The notes beneath the pieces were generated by a model. It did not search any database. It was not told the origin of the DNA and saw only the letters and a list, made by a program, of their open reading frames with translations. The position numbers and the translations under genes were made by a program. Shown here piece by piece: positions 1 to 6,577 of a stretch of 9,553 bases of DNA (position 1 is its first letter; each line of letters starts with the position of its first letter). This DNA is from Candidatus Gastranaerophilales bacterium (GTDB taxonomy: Bacteria > Cyanobacteriota > Vampirovibrionia > Gastranaerophilales > Gastranaerophilaceae). Location: contig CAAFVD010000062.1 of the NCBI GenBank assembly GCA_900766355.1, positions 1 to 9,553 on the forward strand, read 5' to 3'.

Positions 1-6
1 ACAACA
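1..6 (+). pseudogene. End of 5' exon of head-tail connector gene (intron-interrupted, partial)
   Basis: These six bases (ACAACA) lie directly before the group II intron 5' end and are the last bases of the upstream exon. Joined to base 2593 they continue the reading frame of the connector gene (…Asn-Ile | Ile-Ser-Ala-Leu-Leu…). They also serve as the intron's IBS1 target, because they are exactly complementary to TGTTGT at 277-282 inside the intron. The rest of the exon is outside the window. Confidence 0.75.
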
Positions 7-276
7 GTGCGACACGTTCCTAAGTGAAAAGCTTAGGCACTAAAACAAGAACAAAAGATCAGTTTTAGGAGAACTGCTAACCCGATGAGTGGAATGATGG
101 ATTAACAACCTGAAACGCTCACTCTAATACTCCGATTGGCAATGAAAATTGTCAAAAGCTCGGTGAAGACGGCAGAGAGTGACCGTAAATTGCGATAAAG
201 CAAACGGGTCTAAAACGCTGAATGCACAGAAATGTGTATGCCTGTGAAGCAGGTGCCAGTGAGAAAAAGTAAGAAT

Positions 277-282
277 TGTTGT
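277..282 (+). other. EBS1 of the group II intron
   Basis: TGTTGT is the exact reverse complement of the six bases preceding the intron (ACAACA, 1-6). It lies within domain I, at the distance from the 5' end expected for the EBS1 loop. The pairing fixes the 5' splice site and is the part that would set the DNA target. EBS2 cannot be tested because the exon is cut off by the window edge. Confidence 0.7.
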
Positions 283-588
283 TATGAAATTCCTTATTTC
301 GTTACAGGCGAAATCAAACTGGCAGGCTCAAAGTGTACTCCTAAAGATATATTAAAAGATAGGGTTATCGGAACGTGGTAAGCTGCAGAACGTACATTGT
401 ACGGTGATGACGAAGAATGATAAGCATCTTAATCTGCAGTGAAAGTAGTGGCATAGTACCGATGAAACAGTGATAATAAACTGTGGAGGGATAGCCACAA
501 GTCAATATAAACAAAATTTAAAAGGTAAGTGAGCAAACGTAGCTTCGAGTAAGACAAAGAAAATCAAATCCGAGAGGAGATGATGCCT

Positions 589-2439
589 ATGTTGGTTTCG
601 AAGAAACTAAGACACCTCGAATATTACGATCTACAAAGAACTTTTGATGAACTATATGAGAAAAGTCAAAAAGGACATAAGTTTAGTAACCTTTTTGAAA
701 TAATTGCCAGTGACGAGAATATAAAATTGGCGTACAGGAACATCAAGAGAAATAAAGGAAGTAAAACAGCAGGTGTCGATGGATTAACAATAAAAAATGT
801 AAAAAAACTTTCCGAAGAGAAATTTTTAGAGATAATTAAGAAAAAATTAGCATGGTACAGCCCAAAGGCTGTAAAACGTGTAGAAATCCCAAAGCCTGAT
901 GGAAGAAAAAGACCACTTGGAATCCCAACAATAATGGATAGAATTGTTCAGCAATGTATTTTACAAGTGTTAGAACCCATATGTGAAGCGAAATTTCACG
1001 AAAGAAGTAATGGTTTTAGACCAAATCGGTCGGCAGAGCATGCAATAGCCCAATGCTACAAAATGATTCAGCAGCAAAACTTACATTTCGCTGTAGATAT
1101 AGATATAAAAGGATTTTTTGATAATGTTGACCACGCTAAACTCATAAAACAAATGTGGAACATGGGTATTTGCGATAAAAAGTTGCTTTGTATTGTAAAA
1201 GAAATGCTAAAGGCGCCGATTGTGCTACCGATCGGGGAAAAAATATACCCGACTAAGGGAACTCCGCAAGGCGGAATACTATCGCCACTTCTTTCAAATA
1301 TTGTGCTTAATGAGCTTGATTGGTGGATTGCCTCTCAATGGGAGGATATACCAACTAGGACAAAGTACAAATGTTTCACCCACAAAAATGGGAGCCTCAA
1401 CAAAAGTGCCACTTACGTACAGATTAGAAAAACCAACTTAAAGGAAATGTTCATTGTGCGATACGCTGATGATTTCAAAATCTTTTGCAGAAAACGCAGT
1501 GACGCAATAAAAATCTTTGAAGCAGTAAAAATGTGTCTTAAAGAAAGGCTAAACCTTGAGGTTAGTGAAGAAAAATCAAAAATAGTGAACCTCAAAAAGA
1601 ACTATTCTGAATTTCTGGGATTCAAATTAAAAGCGATAAAAAAAGGCAAAAGGTATATTGTGAAATCACACATGACGGATTCCGCTGTAAAAAAGGCAGA
1701 GGAAAAGTTAATAGCAAGGATAAAAGAAATAAGAAAGTCTGGGGTAGCAGAGGAAAAAGAAGCCTTAGCTATAAATTATTACAACGCTACTGTGTGGGGA
1801 ATTCATAATTACTATGGGATAGCCACGTGCATAAGCCTCGATTGCCAAAAAATTCGAAGGCGAATAAGGCTTGTCATGTACAACAGGCTCAGAAACAAAA
1901 TAGTTAAGACAGGAAATATATCCAACAAATATATCAATAATGTATATGGAAAGAGTGCGCAAGTTAGATACATAAATGACAAACCGCTGTGCCCAATTGG
2001 ATATATAAGGACAAAACATCCAATGTTTAAAAAGACGGTAATAAATAAGTATACCGAAGATGGCAGAAAAGAGATTCACGAAACTTTAGGAGTAAATCTA
2101 AAAGTTCTCCACGAGTTAATGGATCAACATGTTATTTGTAAAAGTATCGAGTACATGGACACTAGAATGTCGATATATTGTGCACAGAAAGGCAAGTGTG
2201 CTGTGACAGGAAAAATATTAGAAATTGAGGAAATCAATTGTCATCATAAAGTACCTAAAAAACTTGGTGGAGACGATGACTATAGAAATCTAATAATCAT
2301 ACATAGCGACGTCCACAAACTCATACATGCAAAGACCACCGAAATCATTGAAAAATACTTTAACCGTCTGAATTTAACCAAAGAAATGCTAATGAAAATT
2401 AATAATCTAAGGAAACTAGCTCAACGAGAGGAAATTTAA
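589..2439 (+). CDS. ltrA: Group II intron-encoded reverse transcriptase/maturase with HNH endonuclease domain
   Basis: This is a multifunctional LtrA-like protein. It binds the intron RNA to help splicing, nicks target DNA and reverse-transcribes the inserted intron. Residues are numbered here for the 616-aa form. RT motifs run in order: RT0 with NKGSKTAGVDG (about 55-65), the RT3 catalytic Asp in DIDIKGFFD (D172), RT4 PQGGILSPLLSN (about 226-237), RT5 YADD (292-295) and FLGF (about 342). The maturase X domain follows (about 360-480). The C-terminal HNH En domain has the zinc-type Cys pair C531/C537, a CHH triplet (551-553) and a terminal HxxxH (576/580). The length is normal for the full RT-X-En type and no stop interrupts it. 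ATGs occur at 580, 583 and 589. The Shine-Dalgarno AGGAG ends at 579, directly against the first ATG, so 589 (9-nt spacing) is the likeliest start. Confidence 0.93.
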   Translation: MLVSKKLRHLEYYDLQRTFDELYEKSQKGHKFSNLFEIIASDENIKLAYRNIKRNKGSKTAGVDGLTIKNVKKLSEEKFLEIIKKKLAWYSPKAVKRVEIPKPDGRKRPLGIPTIMDRIVQQCILQVLEPICEAKFHERSNGFRPNRSAEHAIAQCYKMIQQQNLHFAVDIDIKGFFDNVDHAKLIKQMWNMGICDKKLLCIVKEMLKAPIVLPIGEKIYPTKGTPQGGILSPLLSNIVLNELDWWIASQWEDIPTRTKYKCFTHKNGSLNKSATYVQIRKTNLKEMFIVRYADDFKIFCRKRSDAIKIFEAVKMCLKERLNLEVSEEKSKIVNLKKNYSEFLGFKLKAIKKGKRYIVKSHMTDSAVKKAEEKLIARIKEIRKSGVAEEKEALAINYYNATVWGIHNYYGIATCISLDCQKIRRRIRLVMYNRLRNKIVKTGNISNKYINNVYGKSAQVRYINDKPLCPIGYIRTKHPMFKKTVINKYTEDGRKEIHETLGVNLKVLHELMDQHVICKSIEYMDTRMSIYCAQKGKCAVTGKILEIEEINCHHKVPKKLGGDDDYRNLIIIHSDVHKLIHAKTTEIIEKYFNRLNLTKEMLMKINNLRKLAQREEI

Positions 2440-2510
2440 AATTAGTCTAAAGTTTCTCGTAGAAACGTGTAAGCTTACTTAAACCCATGCTAAATTTTTA
2501 TATTGATGGA

Positions 2511-2544
2511 ACGCCGTGTGCGGTGAAAGTCGCATGCACGGTGT
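2511..2544 (+). ncRNA. Group II intron domain V (catalytic hairpin)
   Basis: This is a 34-nt hairpin with the standard domain V build: a long stem, a GAAA tetraloop at 2525-2528, and the core GTGCGGTGAAAGTCGCA. The catalytic triad position reads CGC (2512-2514) instead of the more common AGC; both variants are known among group II introns. It lies just downstream of the maturase stop codon, as expected. Confidence 0.9.
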
Positions 2545-2546
2545 GG

Positions 2547-2590
2547 AGCGGGGGAAAATCTGGAGAGCACTCAAAGGATTACCTATCGCT
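2547..2590 (+). ncRNA. Group II intron domain VI with branch-point adenosine
   Basis: The base of the stem pairs AGCGG (2547-2551) with TCGCT (2586-2590). A2585 is left unpaired, and GGG (2552-2554) then pairs with CCT (2582-2584). The bulged A stands 7 nt before the last intron base (2592), the usual spacing for the lariat branch point. This placement defines the 3' splice site. Confidence 0.85.
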
Positions 2591-2592
2591 AT

Positions 2593-2803
2593 TAATAAGT
2601 GCACTACTAGAGGCAATACCAGAATATATAGAAGTTACAACAGGTATGGCAATACCACAACAAAACACAGGGCCTTTAATAAATACAGTGAGTAGATTAT
2701 ATTGCAGTTGTGGTATAACGCGGAACAATCAGAAAGTGAAAAACTACAAAGAACAATAGACAGTTTACTTAAAGCAATAACATTAAAGACAGGCAGGAGT
2801 TGA
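2593..2803 (+). pseudogene. Phage head-tail connector (gp6-like), 3' exon, frameshifted
   Basis: The family forms a ring under the portal that joins head and tail in HK97-type siphophages. Reading on from the intron, the exon encodes ISALLEAIPEYIEVTTGM, the helical start typical of gp6-like connectors (…LIxALLEAxxxYIExxTG). The frame then breaks between about 2696 and 2702. The remaining conserved part, ILQLWYNAEQSESEKLQRTI, followed by a short tail ending at TGA 2801-2803, is in the -1 frame. Deleting one T near 2698-2702 would restore a continuous protein. No slippery heptamer is visible, so this looks like a mutation or a sequencing error, not programmed shifting. The gene is therefore split by the intron and also frameshifted. 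In ordinary phages it follows the capsid gene; here it precedes the packaging genes. Confidence 0.75.
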
Positions 2804-2810
2804 AACGCTG

Positions 2811-3110
2811 GTGAACAAGGACTATGCAAAAGTGTTTTATCACAGCAAGAAATGGAAAGATATTAATCGAGCATACATGATAAGCAAAAACTATATATGC
2901 GAACGCTGTGGAAGCTTAGCACGCATAGTCCATCACAAAAAATACATAACGCCAAATACTATCAACGACCCAGATATAACGCTTAATTGGAGCAATTTAG
3001 AAGCTTTATGTATGAACTGTCACACAAACGAGCATTTAAAAAGTGAAATATGCAGTAATGAGGTTAGATTTACAGATAATGGCGACTTAATAAAGTCTCC
3101 CCTGCATTAA
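2811..3110 (+). CDS. Free-standing HNH endonuclease of the packaging module
   Basis: This is a 99-aa HNH nuclease with the zinc-finger layout: CERC (C30, C33), HH (41-42), then NLEALCMNCHTNEH with C67, C70, H71 and H75. The N-terminal YHSKKWKDIN segment is typical of phage HNH proteins encoded beside terminase genes. In HK97-like phages such proteins act with the terminase complex in cutting DNA at cos ends; that role is inferred here from position. The start is GTG, with AGGAG at 2795-2799 and an 11-nt gap. It begins 7 nt after the connector stop and 93 nt before terS, so it is probably in the same operon. It is unrelated to the HNH domain of the intron protein beyond the shared fold. Confidence 0.88.
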   Translation: MNKDYAKVFYHSKKWKDINRAYMISKNYICERCGSLARIVHHKKYITPNTINDPDITLNWSNLEALCMNCHTNEHLKSEICSNEVRFTDNGDLIKSPLH

Positions 3111-3203
3111 GAATACATCAGCAGTTTAGGGCACCGAAAGCCGGAGGTTCGAAAACCTATGTATGGATTTTTATATTAAGGGACTAGAAAGCGAGGTAAT
3201 TTT
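3111..3203 (+). other. HNH-terS spacer, candidate cos/packaging region
   Basis: This 93-nt non-coding gap lies between the HNH and small terminase genes. It contains a GC-richer core, GGGCACCGAAAGCCGG (3129-3144), followed by a small hairpin, AGGTT-CGAA-AACCT (3145-3158). In HNH-associated HK97-type phages the cohesive-end site lies in this part of the genome, so a cos site is possible here. No cos consensus can be proved from sequence alone. The ribosome site for terS (GAGGT, 3193-3197) is at its end. Confidence 0.3.
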
Positions 3204-3545
3204 ATGAGCAAACTAAAAGAAATTAGCACAGACTTAAAGCAATTTGAGGAAATATTGAAAATCATACCAGACGAACGCAAAACAATAGCGCAAAAGTTGA
3301 TAACAGAAATATGTTTTATGACTAAAACGCTTGAAGATTTACGAAAAACCATTGAAGAAAACGGTACTGTAGATTTATTCGAGCAGGGAAAACAAAAATT
3401 TATGAGAGAAAGCCCAGCCTTAAAGGCATCCAATACGACAATTCAGCGGTACAGCTTGCTTTATAAACAGATTGAAAGCATGATACCTAAAAATCAACAA
3501 GACCCTCACGAAAATGAATTATACAAATTTATAAATCAGGAATAA
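3204..3545 (+). CDS. terS: Phage terminase small subunit (P27-like)
   Basis: A 113-aa, charged, largely helical protein directly upstream of terL. The middle and C-terminal parts (LEDLRKTIEENGTVDLFEQG, then RESPALKASNTTIQRYSLLYKQIESMIPK) match the pattern of clostridial P27-family small terminases: an oligomerisation region with a 'GxxxxFxxGxxxxxRExPAxKxxN' signature. The subunit recognises the packaging site and loads DNA onto the large subunit. It is shorter than many P27 members, which are about 130-160 aa, and no separate N-terminal HTH is obvious to me. The start ATG has GAGGT 6 nt upstream. The stop codon is 2 nt before the terL ATG, indicating translational coupling. Confidence 0.8.
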   Translation: MSKLKEISTDLKQFEEILKIIPDERKTIAQKLITEICFMTKTLEDLRKTIEENGTVDLFEQGKQKFMRESPALKASNTTIQRYSLLYKQIESMIPKNQQDPHENELYKFINQE

Positions 3546-3547
3546 AT

Positions 3548-5191
3548 ATGAACTACATTTTAGAATATTTAAAAGCTATCGAAAACGGCGAAATAATCAT
3601 ATCTAAGAGGGTATATAAAGTCTATAAAAAGCTTGCAGATAATATGAAAAATCCAGATAGCAGATATATTTTCGATGAGAAAAAAGCAGTAAGACCTATT
3701 AAATTTATAGAGAAATTTTGCAAGCATTCAAAAGGAGAATGGGCAGGAAAATCCGTTAAATTAGAGTTATTCCAAAAGGCTTTTATCTCGGCGTTATTTG
3801 GATTTGTGGATAAAAATACGGGTTTTAGAAAGTACAAAGAGACTTTATTTATGGTGGCACGAAAAAACGGGAAAAGCACCATGTTAGCTAGCATTGCACT
3901 TTATATGTTAATTGCCGACAATGAACCAGGTGCAGAAATTTACAGCACAGCCACAAAGAAAGATCAGGCAAGGATTATATTTGATGAAACCCACAATATG
4001 ATAAAGCAAAGCCCAGAGTTAAATAAGTTTATTAAAAAGAGAAAATCAGATTTGTATTTTCCTCTGACTATGAGTAAATTCCAGCCTCTTGGCAAAAACA
4101 GCGATACGTTAGATGGCTTGAACTCGCATTTAGTGATTATGGACGAACTCCACAGCGTAAAAGATAGGAATTGCTATGAAGTCATGAAACAGAGCCAAAG
4201 TGCAAGACGGCAACCGTTATTTATAATGATTACAACCGCAGGAACTGTCAGGGAATGTGTATTTGATGATATGTATTCATACGCCTGTAAAATCGCCGAT
4301 GGAACGTTCGTTGATGAGACATTTTTACCGATAATTTATGAACTTGACTGCAAAGATGAATGGATTGATCTTAATGCATGGAAAAAAGCCAATCCGGGGC
4401 TAAATACGATTAAAAAGCTGTCTGACTTATCCGAGAAAGTGGAACGAGCAAAAAATAATCCGAAAGATTTAAGCGGAATACTTACAAAAGACTTTAACAT
4501 AAGAGATACAATCAGCAATGCATGGCTCTCTTTTGATGATATAAATAATGAAAAAACTTTTGATTTACCAGAGTTTAAAAACTGTTATGCGATAGGCGGA
4601 GCCGATTTAAGTATTACAACAGATTTAACTTGTGCAACACTTTTGCTGATGAATAAGGAAACCGAAGAAAGGTTTATAACTCAAATGTATTGGCTGCCAA
4701 GAGATAATTTTGAAAAGAGAGTACAACTTGATAAGATCCCCTATGATAAATGGCTACAGCGTGGACTTTTAAGGCTGTGTAACGGAAATTCGATAAATTA
4801 TGGAGATGTTACAGCGTGGTTTCTTGAAATGGTAAATAAATATGGAATTACTCCAGCGTGGATTTATTATGACAGTTACAGTGCGAAATATTGGGTGGAG
4901 GAAATGGAGAATAACGGATTTGTAATGGTGCGCTGCATACAAGGTGCGAAAACTTTAAGTCTGCCAATGCAGATGTTAGGAGCAGATTTAAAAGCTAAAA
5001 AGATAAATTATAACAACAATCCGATTTTGAAGTGGTGTTTAACCAATACAGGAATACAGACTGACAGAAATGGCAATATAGTGCCGATTAAAGCGCAAAG
5101 TGCAAAGCAAAGGATAGACGGAACAGCAAGTTTGCTTGATGCTTATGTCGGATTATATGAACACTTTAATGAATTTAAGAACGCTTTGTAA
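3548..5191 (+). CDS. terL: Phage terminase large subunit (ATPase/nuclease motor)
   Basis: A 547-aa protein, full length for the Terminase_1 (HK97/phi-type) family. The N-terminal ATPase has the variant Walker A ARKNGKST (104-111), Walker B LVIMDE with D199/E200 (195-200) and the coupling motif MITTAG (227-232). The C-terminal RNase H-like nuclease has acidic residues at D353 (GGADLS), D442 (YYDSYS) and D531 (LLDAYVGLYEHF). It translocates DNA into the prohead and cuts it at packaging ends. All key motifs are intact, unlike the connector and integrase of the same element. AGGA at 3538-3541 serves as the ribosome site. In most phages the portal gene follows at once; here there is a 173-nt gap and then a head-tail adaptor. 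Confidence 0.95.
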   Translation: MNYILEYLKAIENGEIIISKRVYKVYKKLADNMKNPDSRYIFDEKKAVRPIKFIEKFCKHSKGEWAGKSVKLELFQKAFISALFGFVDKNTGFRKYKETLFMVARKNGKSTMLASIALYMLIADNEPGAEIYSTATKKDQARIIFDETHNMIKQSPELNKFIKKRKSDLYFPLTMSKFQPLGKNSDTLDGLNSHLVIMDELHSVKDRNCYEVMKQSQSARRQPLFIMITTAGTVRECVFDDMYSYACKIADGTFVDETFLPIIYELDCKDEWIDLNAWKKANPGLNTIKKLSDLSEKVERAKNNPKDLSGILTKDFNIRDTISNAWLSFDDINNEKTFDLPEFKNCYAIGGADLSITTDLTCATLLLMNKETEERFITQMYWLPRDNFEKRVQLDKIPYDKWLQRGLLRLCNGNSINYGDVTAWFLEMVNKYGITPAWIYYDSYSAKYWVEEMENNGFVMVRCIQGAKTLSLPMQMLGADLKAKKINYNNNPILKWCLTNTGIQTDRNGNIVPIKAQSAKQRIDGTASLLDAYVGLYEHFNEFKNAL

Positions 5192-5364
5192 AGGCGCAAT
5201 CCACAAGGACTATAATCTGATTTCGCCGTTTTCGTCCTTATATTCAACGAGCGAAAATTCTCGCCCGTTTAAAACTTTATGTTGTGCCTAAATAAAGTCT
5301 GACTTTTAAAAAATCACACGCGGTGAAAGTCTGTTCTAAAATAGGAATTTAAGGATGTGAGTAA
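5192..5364 (+). other. Non-coding gap where a portal gene would be expected
   Basis: This 173-nt stretch after terL has no credible gene. I see a long-range inverted pair, AAGGAC (5205-5210) with GTCCTT (5234-5239), and a short hairpin GCGA-AAATTC-TCGC (5251-5264). The ribosome site for the next gene is AAGGA (5351-5355). No recognisable remnant of a portal, protease or capsid gene is visible. The hairpins could form a weak terminator or processing site, but neither has a clear U-tract. Confidence 0.4.
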
Positions 5365-5688
5365 ATGAAAAAACTAAAAGACAAAAAAATAAGGATTGTC
5401 AAATTACAACAATCCAAAGACGAAGATGGTTTTTCTATAAATGAATGGGTGCCAATACATAATGGTACTTTGTGGGCATATTACAGGCAGTTATCAGGGA
5501 AAGAGTTCTTTGCATCCGCAGCAGTACAGCATGATGAAGAATGTTTATTTATAATAAACTATCGAGATGATATTACCGCGGATATGGAAATAGAATTTAA
5601 GAACAAATATTATAATATTACTCGCATTGACGATTTCGAGGGATACAAGAGTGACATTTTTATTTATGCCAAACTTGCCCCCAAATAA
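5365..5688 (+). CDS. Phage head-tail adaptor (SPP1 gp16-like, Phage_H_T_join family)
   Basis: A 107-aa protein with the conserved layout of head-closure/adaptor proteins: an N-terminal β-strand (KKIRIVKLQQ), the DEDGFSINEW segment, and the central LWAYYRQLSGKEFFASAAVQ (W-A-x-(L)-x-x-L-S-G-x-E). NYRDDITADMEIEFKNKYYN then precedes the final I-x-x-I-x-D strand. The family sits below the connector ring, closes the filled head and provides the docking surface for the tail. The start ATG has AAGGA 9 nt upstream. Normally the adaptor follows the connector gene and is followed by gp10-type tail genes. Here terL precedes it and a toxin-antitoxin operon follows on the other strand, so no tail genes accompany it. 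Confidence 0.85.
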   Translation: MKKLKDKKIRIVKLQQSKDEDGFSINEWVPIHNGTLWAYYRQLSGKEFFASAAVQHDEECLFIINYRDDITADMEIEFKNKYYNITRIDDFEGYKSDIFIYAKLAPK

Positions 5689-5689
5689 A

Positions 5690-5713
5690 GGACACAAAAA
5701 TTAGCTTGTGCCC
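5690..5713 (-). terminator. Hairpin between convergent adaptor and toxin genes, likely terminator
   Basis: GGACACAA (5690-5697) and TTGTGCCC (5706-5713) pair with one mismatch around an 8-nt loop. On the - strand the stem is followed by TTTATTT, giving terminator form for the toxin-antitoxin transcript. On the + strand it lies two bases after the adaptor stop and could also slow that transcript. The stem touches the toxin stop codon. Confidence 0.45.
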
Positions 5714-5979
5714 TAATCATCATAATGCCCTTTACAGCCAATGATATAAATCTTATCTTCATATACTTTATAAATCAGCCTATGTTTTTCAGTTATGCGC
5801 CTACTCCAATACCCAGACAACTCATTCTTTAATGGTTCTGGTTTTCCTAGTCCTTCAAAAGGAGTACGGCTAATATTATCTATTAAATCGTTAATTTTTT
5901 TGAGTACCTTTTTATCCTCTTTTAACCATTCAGTATAATCTTCCCAAGCTGTATCGCCAAAAATTATATTTTTATTCAT
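5713..5979 (-). CDS. yoeB: YoeB/Txe-family mRNA endoribonuclease toxin
   Basis: This 88-aa RelE-superfamily toxin cuts mRNA at the ribosomal A site when free of its antitoxin. The family signature is complete: the PFEGLGKPEPLK segment with E48, GYWSRRITEKHRLIYKV with R67, and the C-terminal GHYDD with H85 and Y86. These correspond to the catalytic Glu46, Arg65, His83 and Tyr84 of E. coli YoeB with a constant offset of two. The start codon lies inside the antitoxin gene with an 8-nt overlap, the usual antitoxin-first coupled arrangement. The pair lies as cargo between the packaging and integration parts of the element, where it could help keep the element in the population. Confidence 0.93.
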   Translation of the reverse strand: MNKNIIFGDTAWEDYTEWLKEDKKVLKKINDLIDNISRTPFEGLGKPEPLKNELSGYWSRRITEKHRLIYKVYEDKIYIIGCKGHYDD

Positions 5980-6247
5980 CTTCCAGCTGCCTCAGCTCTT
6001 CTATACTTTTAGCTACAGTGCCTTTTCCAGCTTCTAATTGTTTTTTAGAAGTCACTAGTCTATCATAGTCTTTTTTGTTACTCATAATATATAGATTTTC
6101 TTTCATGTTATTATACTCCTCAAGTGAAATCATAACGACATTTTTGTCATTTTTACGCGTAACTATCACAGTTTCGTAATCATCAGTTACCTTATCACAG
6201 TAATCTTTGAAATTATCTCTCATATTCGAATAATTAACAGCTAACAT
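5972..6247 (-). CDS. yefM: YefM/Phd-family antitoxin
   Basis: A 91-aa antitoxin that neutralises the adjacent YoeB and represses the operon. The N-terminal DNA-binding half (LAVNYSNMRDNFKDYCDKV, then VIVTRKNDKNVVMISLEEYN) is the standard Phd/YefM fold. The acidic C-terminus (SIEELRQLEDE) is the kind of flexible tail that wraps the toxin. The chosen start has AGGAGG (complement at 6255-6260) 7 nt upstream. A longer frame from 6289 would begin inside the promoter/operator and lacks a ribosome site. A promoter at 6281-6309 and TGTACA-type operator boxes lie just upstream, consistent with autoregulation by YefM-YoeB. Confidence 0.92.
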   Translation of the reverse strand: MLAVNYSNMRDNFKDYCDKVTDDYETVIVTRKNDKNVVMISLEEYNNMKENLYIMSNKKDYDRLVTSKKQLEAGKGTVAKSIEELRQLEDE

Positions 6248-6270
6248 AATCATTCCTCCTATTTTAATCA

Positions 6271-6288
6271 AGTACAATTTATTGTACA
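6271..6288. promoter_or_regulatory. Candidate YefM operator (paired TGTACA-type boxes)
   Basis: AGTACA (6271-6276) and TGTACA (6283-6288) stand 12 bp apart, centre to centre. Together they form the perfect inverted repeat GTACAAT-TT-ATTGTAC (6272-6287). The E. coli yefM-yoeB operator, as I recall it, also uses TGTACA-core palindromes with this spacing. The site covers the -10 box, so binding would block transcription. Confidence 0.65.
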
Positions 6289-6309
6289 ATATATTATATG
6301 TAATGTCAA
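6281..6309 (-). promoter_or_regulatory. σA-type promoter of the yefM-yoeB operon
   Basis: On the - strand a perfect -35 TTGACA (6304-6309) is followed by a 17-bp spacer and a -10 TACAAT (6281-6286), one base from consensus. The expected start of transcription falls near 6273, upstream of the antitoxin ribosome site. The -10 box overlaps the operator. Confidence 0.8.
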
Positions 6310-6343
6310 GTTATTTATGTGAAAAATTTTTTTATTTTAGGAA

Positions 6344-6372
6344 TTGACTTTTGTATCACCATATATTATTAT
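6344..6372 (+). promoter_or_regulatory. σA-type promoter of the ribbon-helix-helix/integrase gene run
   Basis: The -35 TTGACT (6344-6349) and -10 TATTAT (6367-6372) are separated by 17 bp, each one base from consensus. The start of transcription would be near 6379, ahead of the regulator's ribosome site. It is the best promoter upstream of the closely spaced genes ending in the integrase. It diverges from the antitoxin promoter across a short shared intergenic region. Confidence 0.7.
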
Positions 6373-6392
6373 ATTATTGGTGACACAAAAGT
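6347..6392. repeat. 15-bp inverted repeat flanking the promoter, candidate autoregulatory operator
   Basis: ACTTTTGTATCACCA (6347-6361) and TGGTGACACAAAAGT (6378-6392) are inverted copies with one mismatch, separated by a 16-bp all-AT stretch that holds the -10 box. The left arm overlaps the -35 box and the right arm covers the expected transcription start. This is an operator-like arrangement. The gene directly downstream encodes a ribbon-helix-helix protein, the likely binder (inference). Confidence 0.7.
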
Positions 6393-6403
6393 GAGGTGAT
6401 AAT

Positions 6404-6577
6404 TTGTCTCCAAGAACAGGTAGACCAACAGATGACCCTAAAATTTATGAAACTAGAGTTAGAATGTCTGAAAGTGATTTAAAAATGCTTGAATACTGTT
6501 GTACCAAAACAAATCTAAGTAAGGCAGAAATCATAAGGCAGGGAATTCGTGAAGTCTACAATAAATTACAAAAATAG
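6404..6577 (+). CDS. Small ribbon-helix-helix (CopG-like) DNA-binding protein
   Basis: A 57-aa protein from a TTG start, with GAGGTG at 6393-6398. It opens with the basic SPRTGRPTDDPK segment seen in many Firmicute CopG-like regulators. The DNA-contacting β-strand (KIYETRVRMS), helix A (SDLKMLEYCCTKTN) and helix B (SKAEIIRQGIREVYNKL) follow. Such proteins bind as dimers to palindromes. The 15-bp inverted repeat just upstream is the obvious target, giving autoregulation and control of the genes behind it. It has no adjacent toxin of its own, so I read it as a regulator, not an antitoxin. Its stop is followed by an open frame that is not clearly a gene (6578-6721). Confidence 0.85.
   Translation: MSPRTGRPTDDPKIYETRVRMSESDLKMLEYCCTKTNLSKAEIIRQGIREVYNKLQK

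Larger units (their letters stand above)
7..2592 (+). mobile_element. Group II intron with encoded RT/maturase, inserted in a phage connector gene
   Basis: This is a full-length bacterial group II intron (retroelement and self-splicing ribozyme), about 2.59 kb. The 5' end reads GTGCGAC, matching the GUGYG consensus. The 3' end is AT, fitting the AY rule. A 34-nt domain V lies at 2511-2544 and a domain VI with a bulged A (2585) at 2547-2590, which places the 3' splice site after 2592. Domains I-III occupy about 7-560, and the intron protein is encoded in domain IV. IBS1 (bases 1-6) and EBS1 (277-282) pair over six bases, supporting the 5' boundary. Removing 7-2592 joins the connector exons in frame. 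Protein and RNA parts both look complete, so the intron may still be mobile and able to splice. The insertion is in the coding strand of a phage head gene, so expression of that gene would depend on splicing. Confidence 0.93.

Noticed and set aside
580..2439. Retron or diversity-generating reverse transcriptase
   Set aside because: The maturase X and HNH domains, and the surrounding group II intron RNA with domains V and VI, identify it as an intron protein. No msr/msd or template/variable repeat is seen.
2487..2759. Apparent 90-aa gene on the + strand
   Set aside because: It is a chimera. The first part reads through group II intron domains V and VI, and only the part after 2592 is real connector-gene coding sequence, which then shifts frame.
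6404..6577. RHH protein as a second antitoxin
   Set aside because: No RelE/ParE-like or other toxin frame lies beside it; the next gene has no toxin signature and is 144 nt away.
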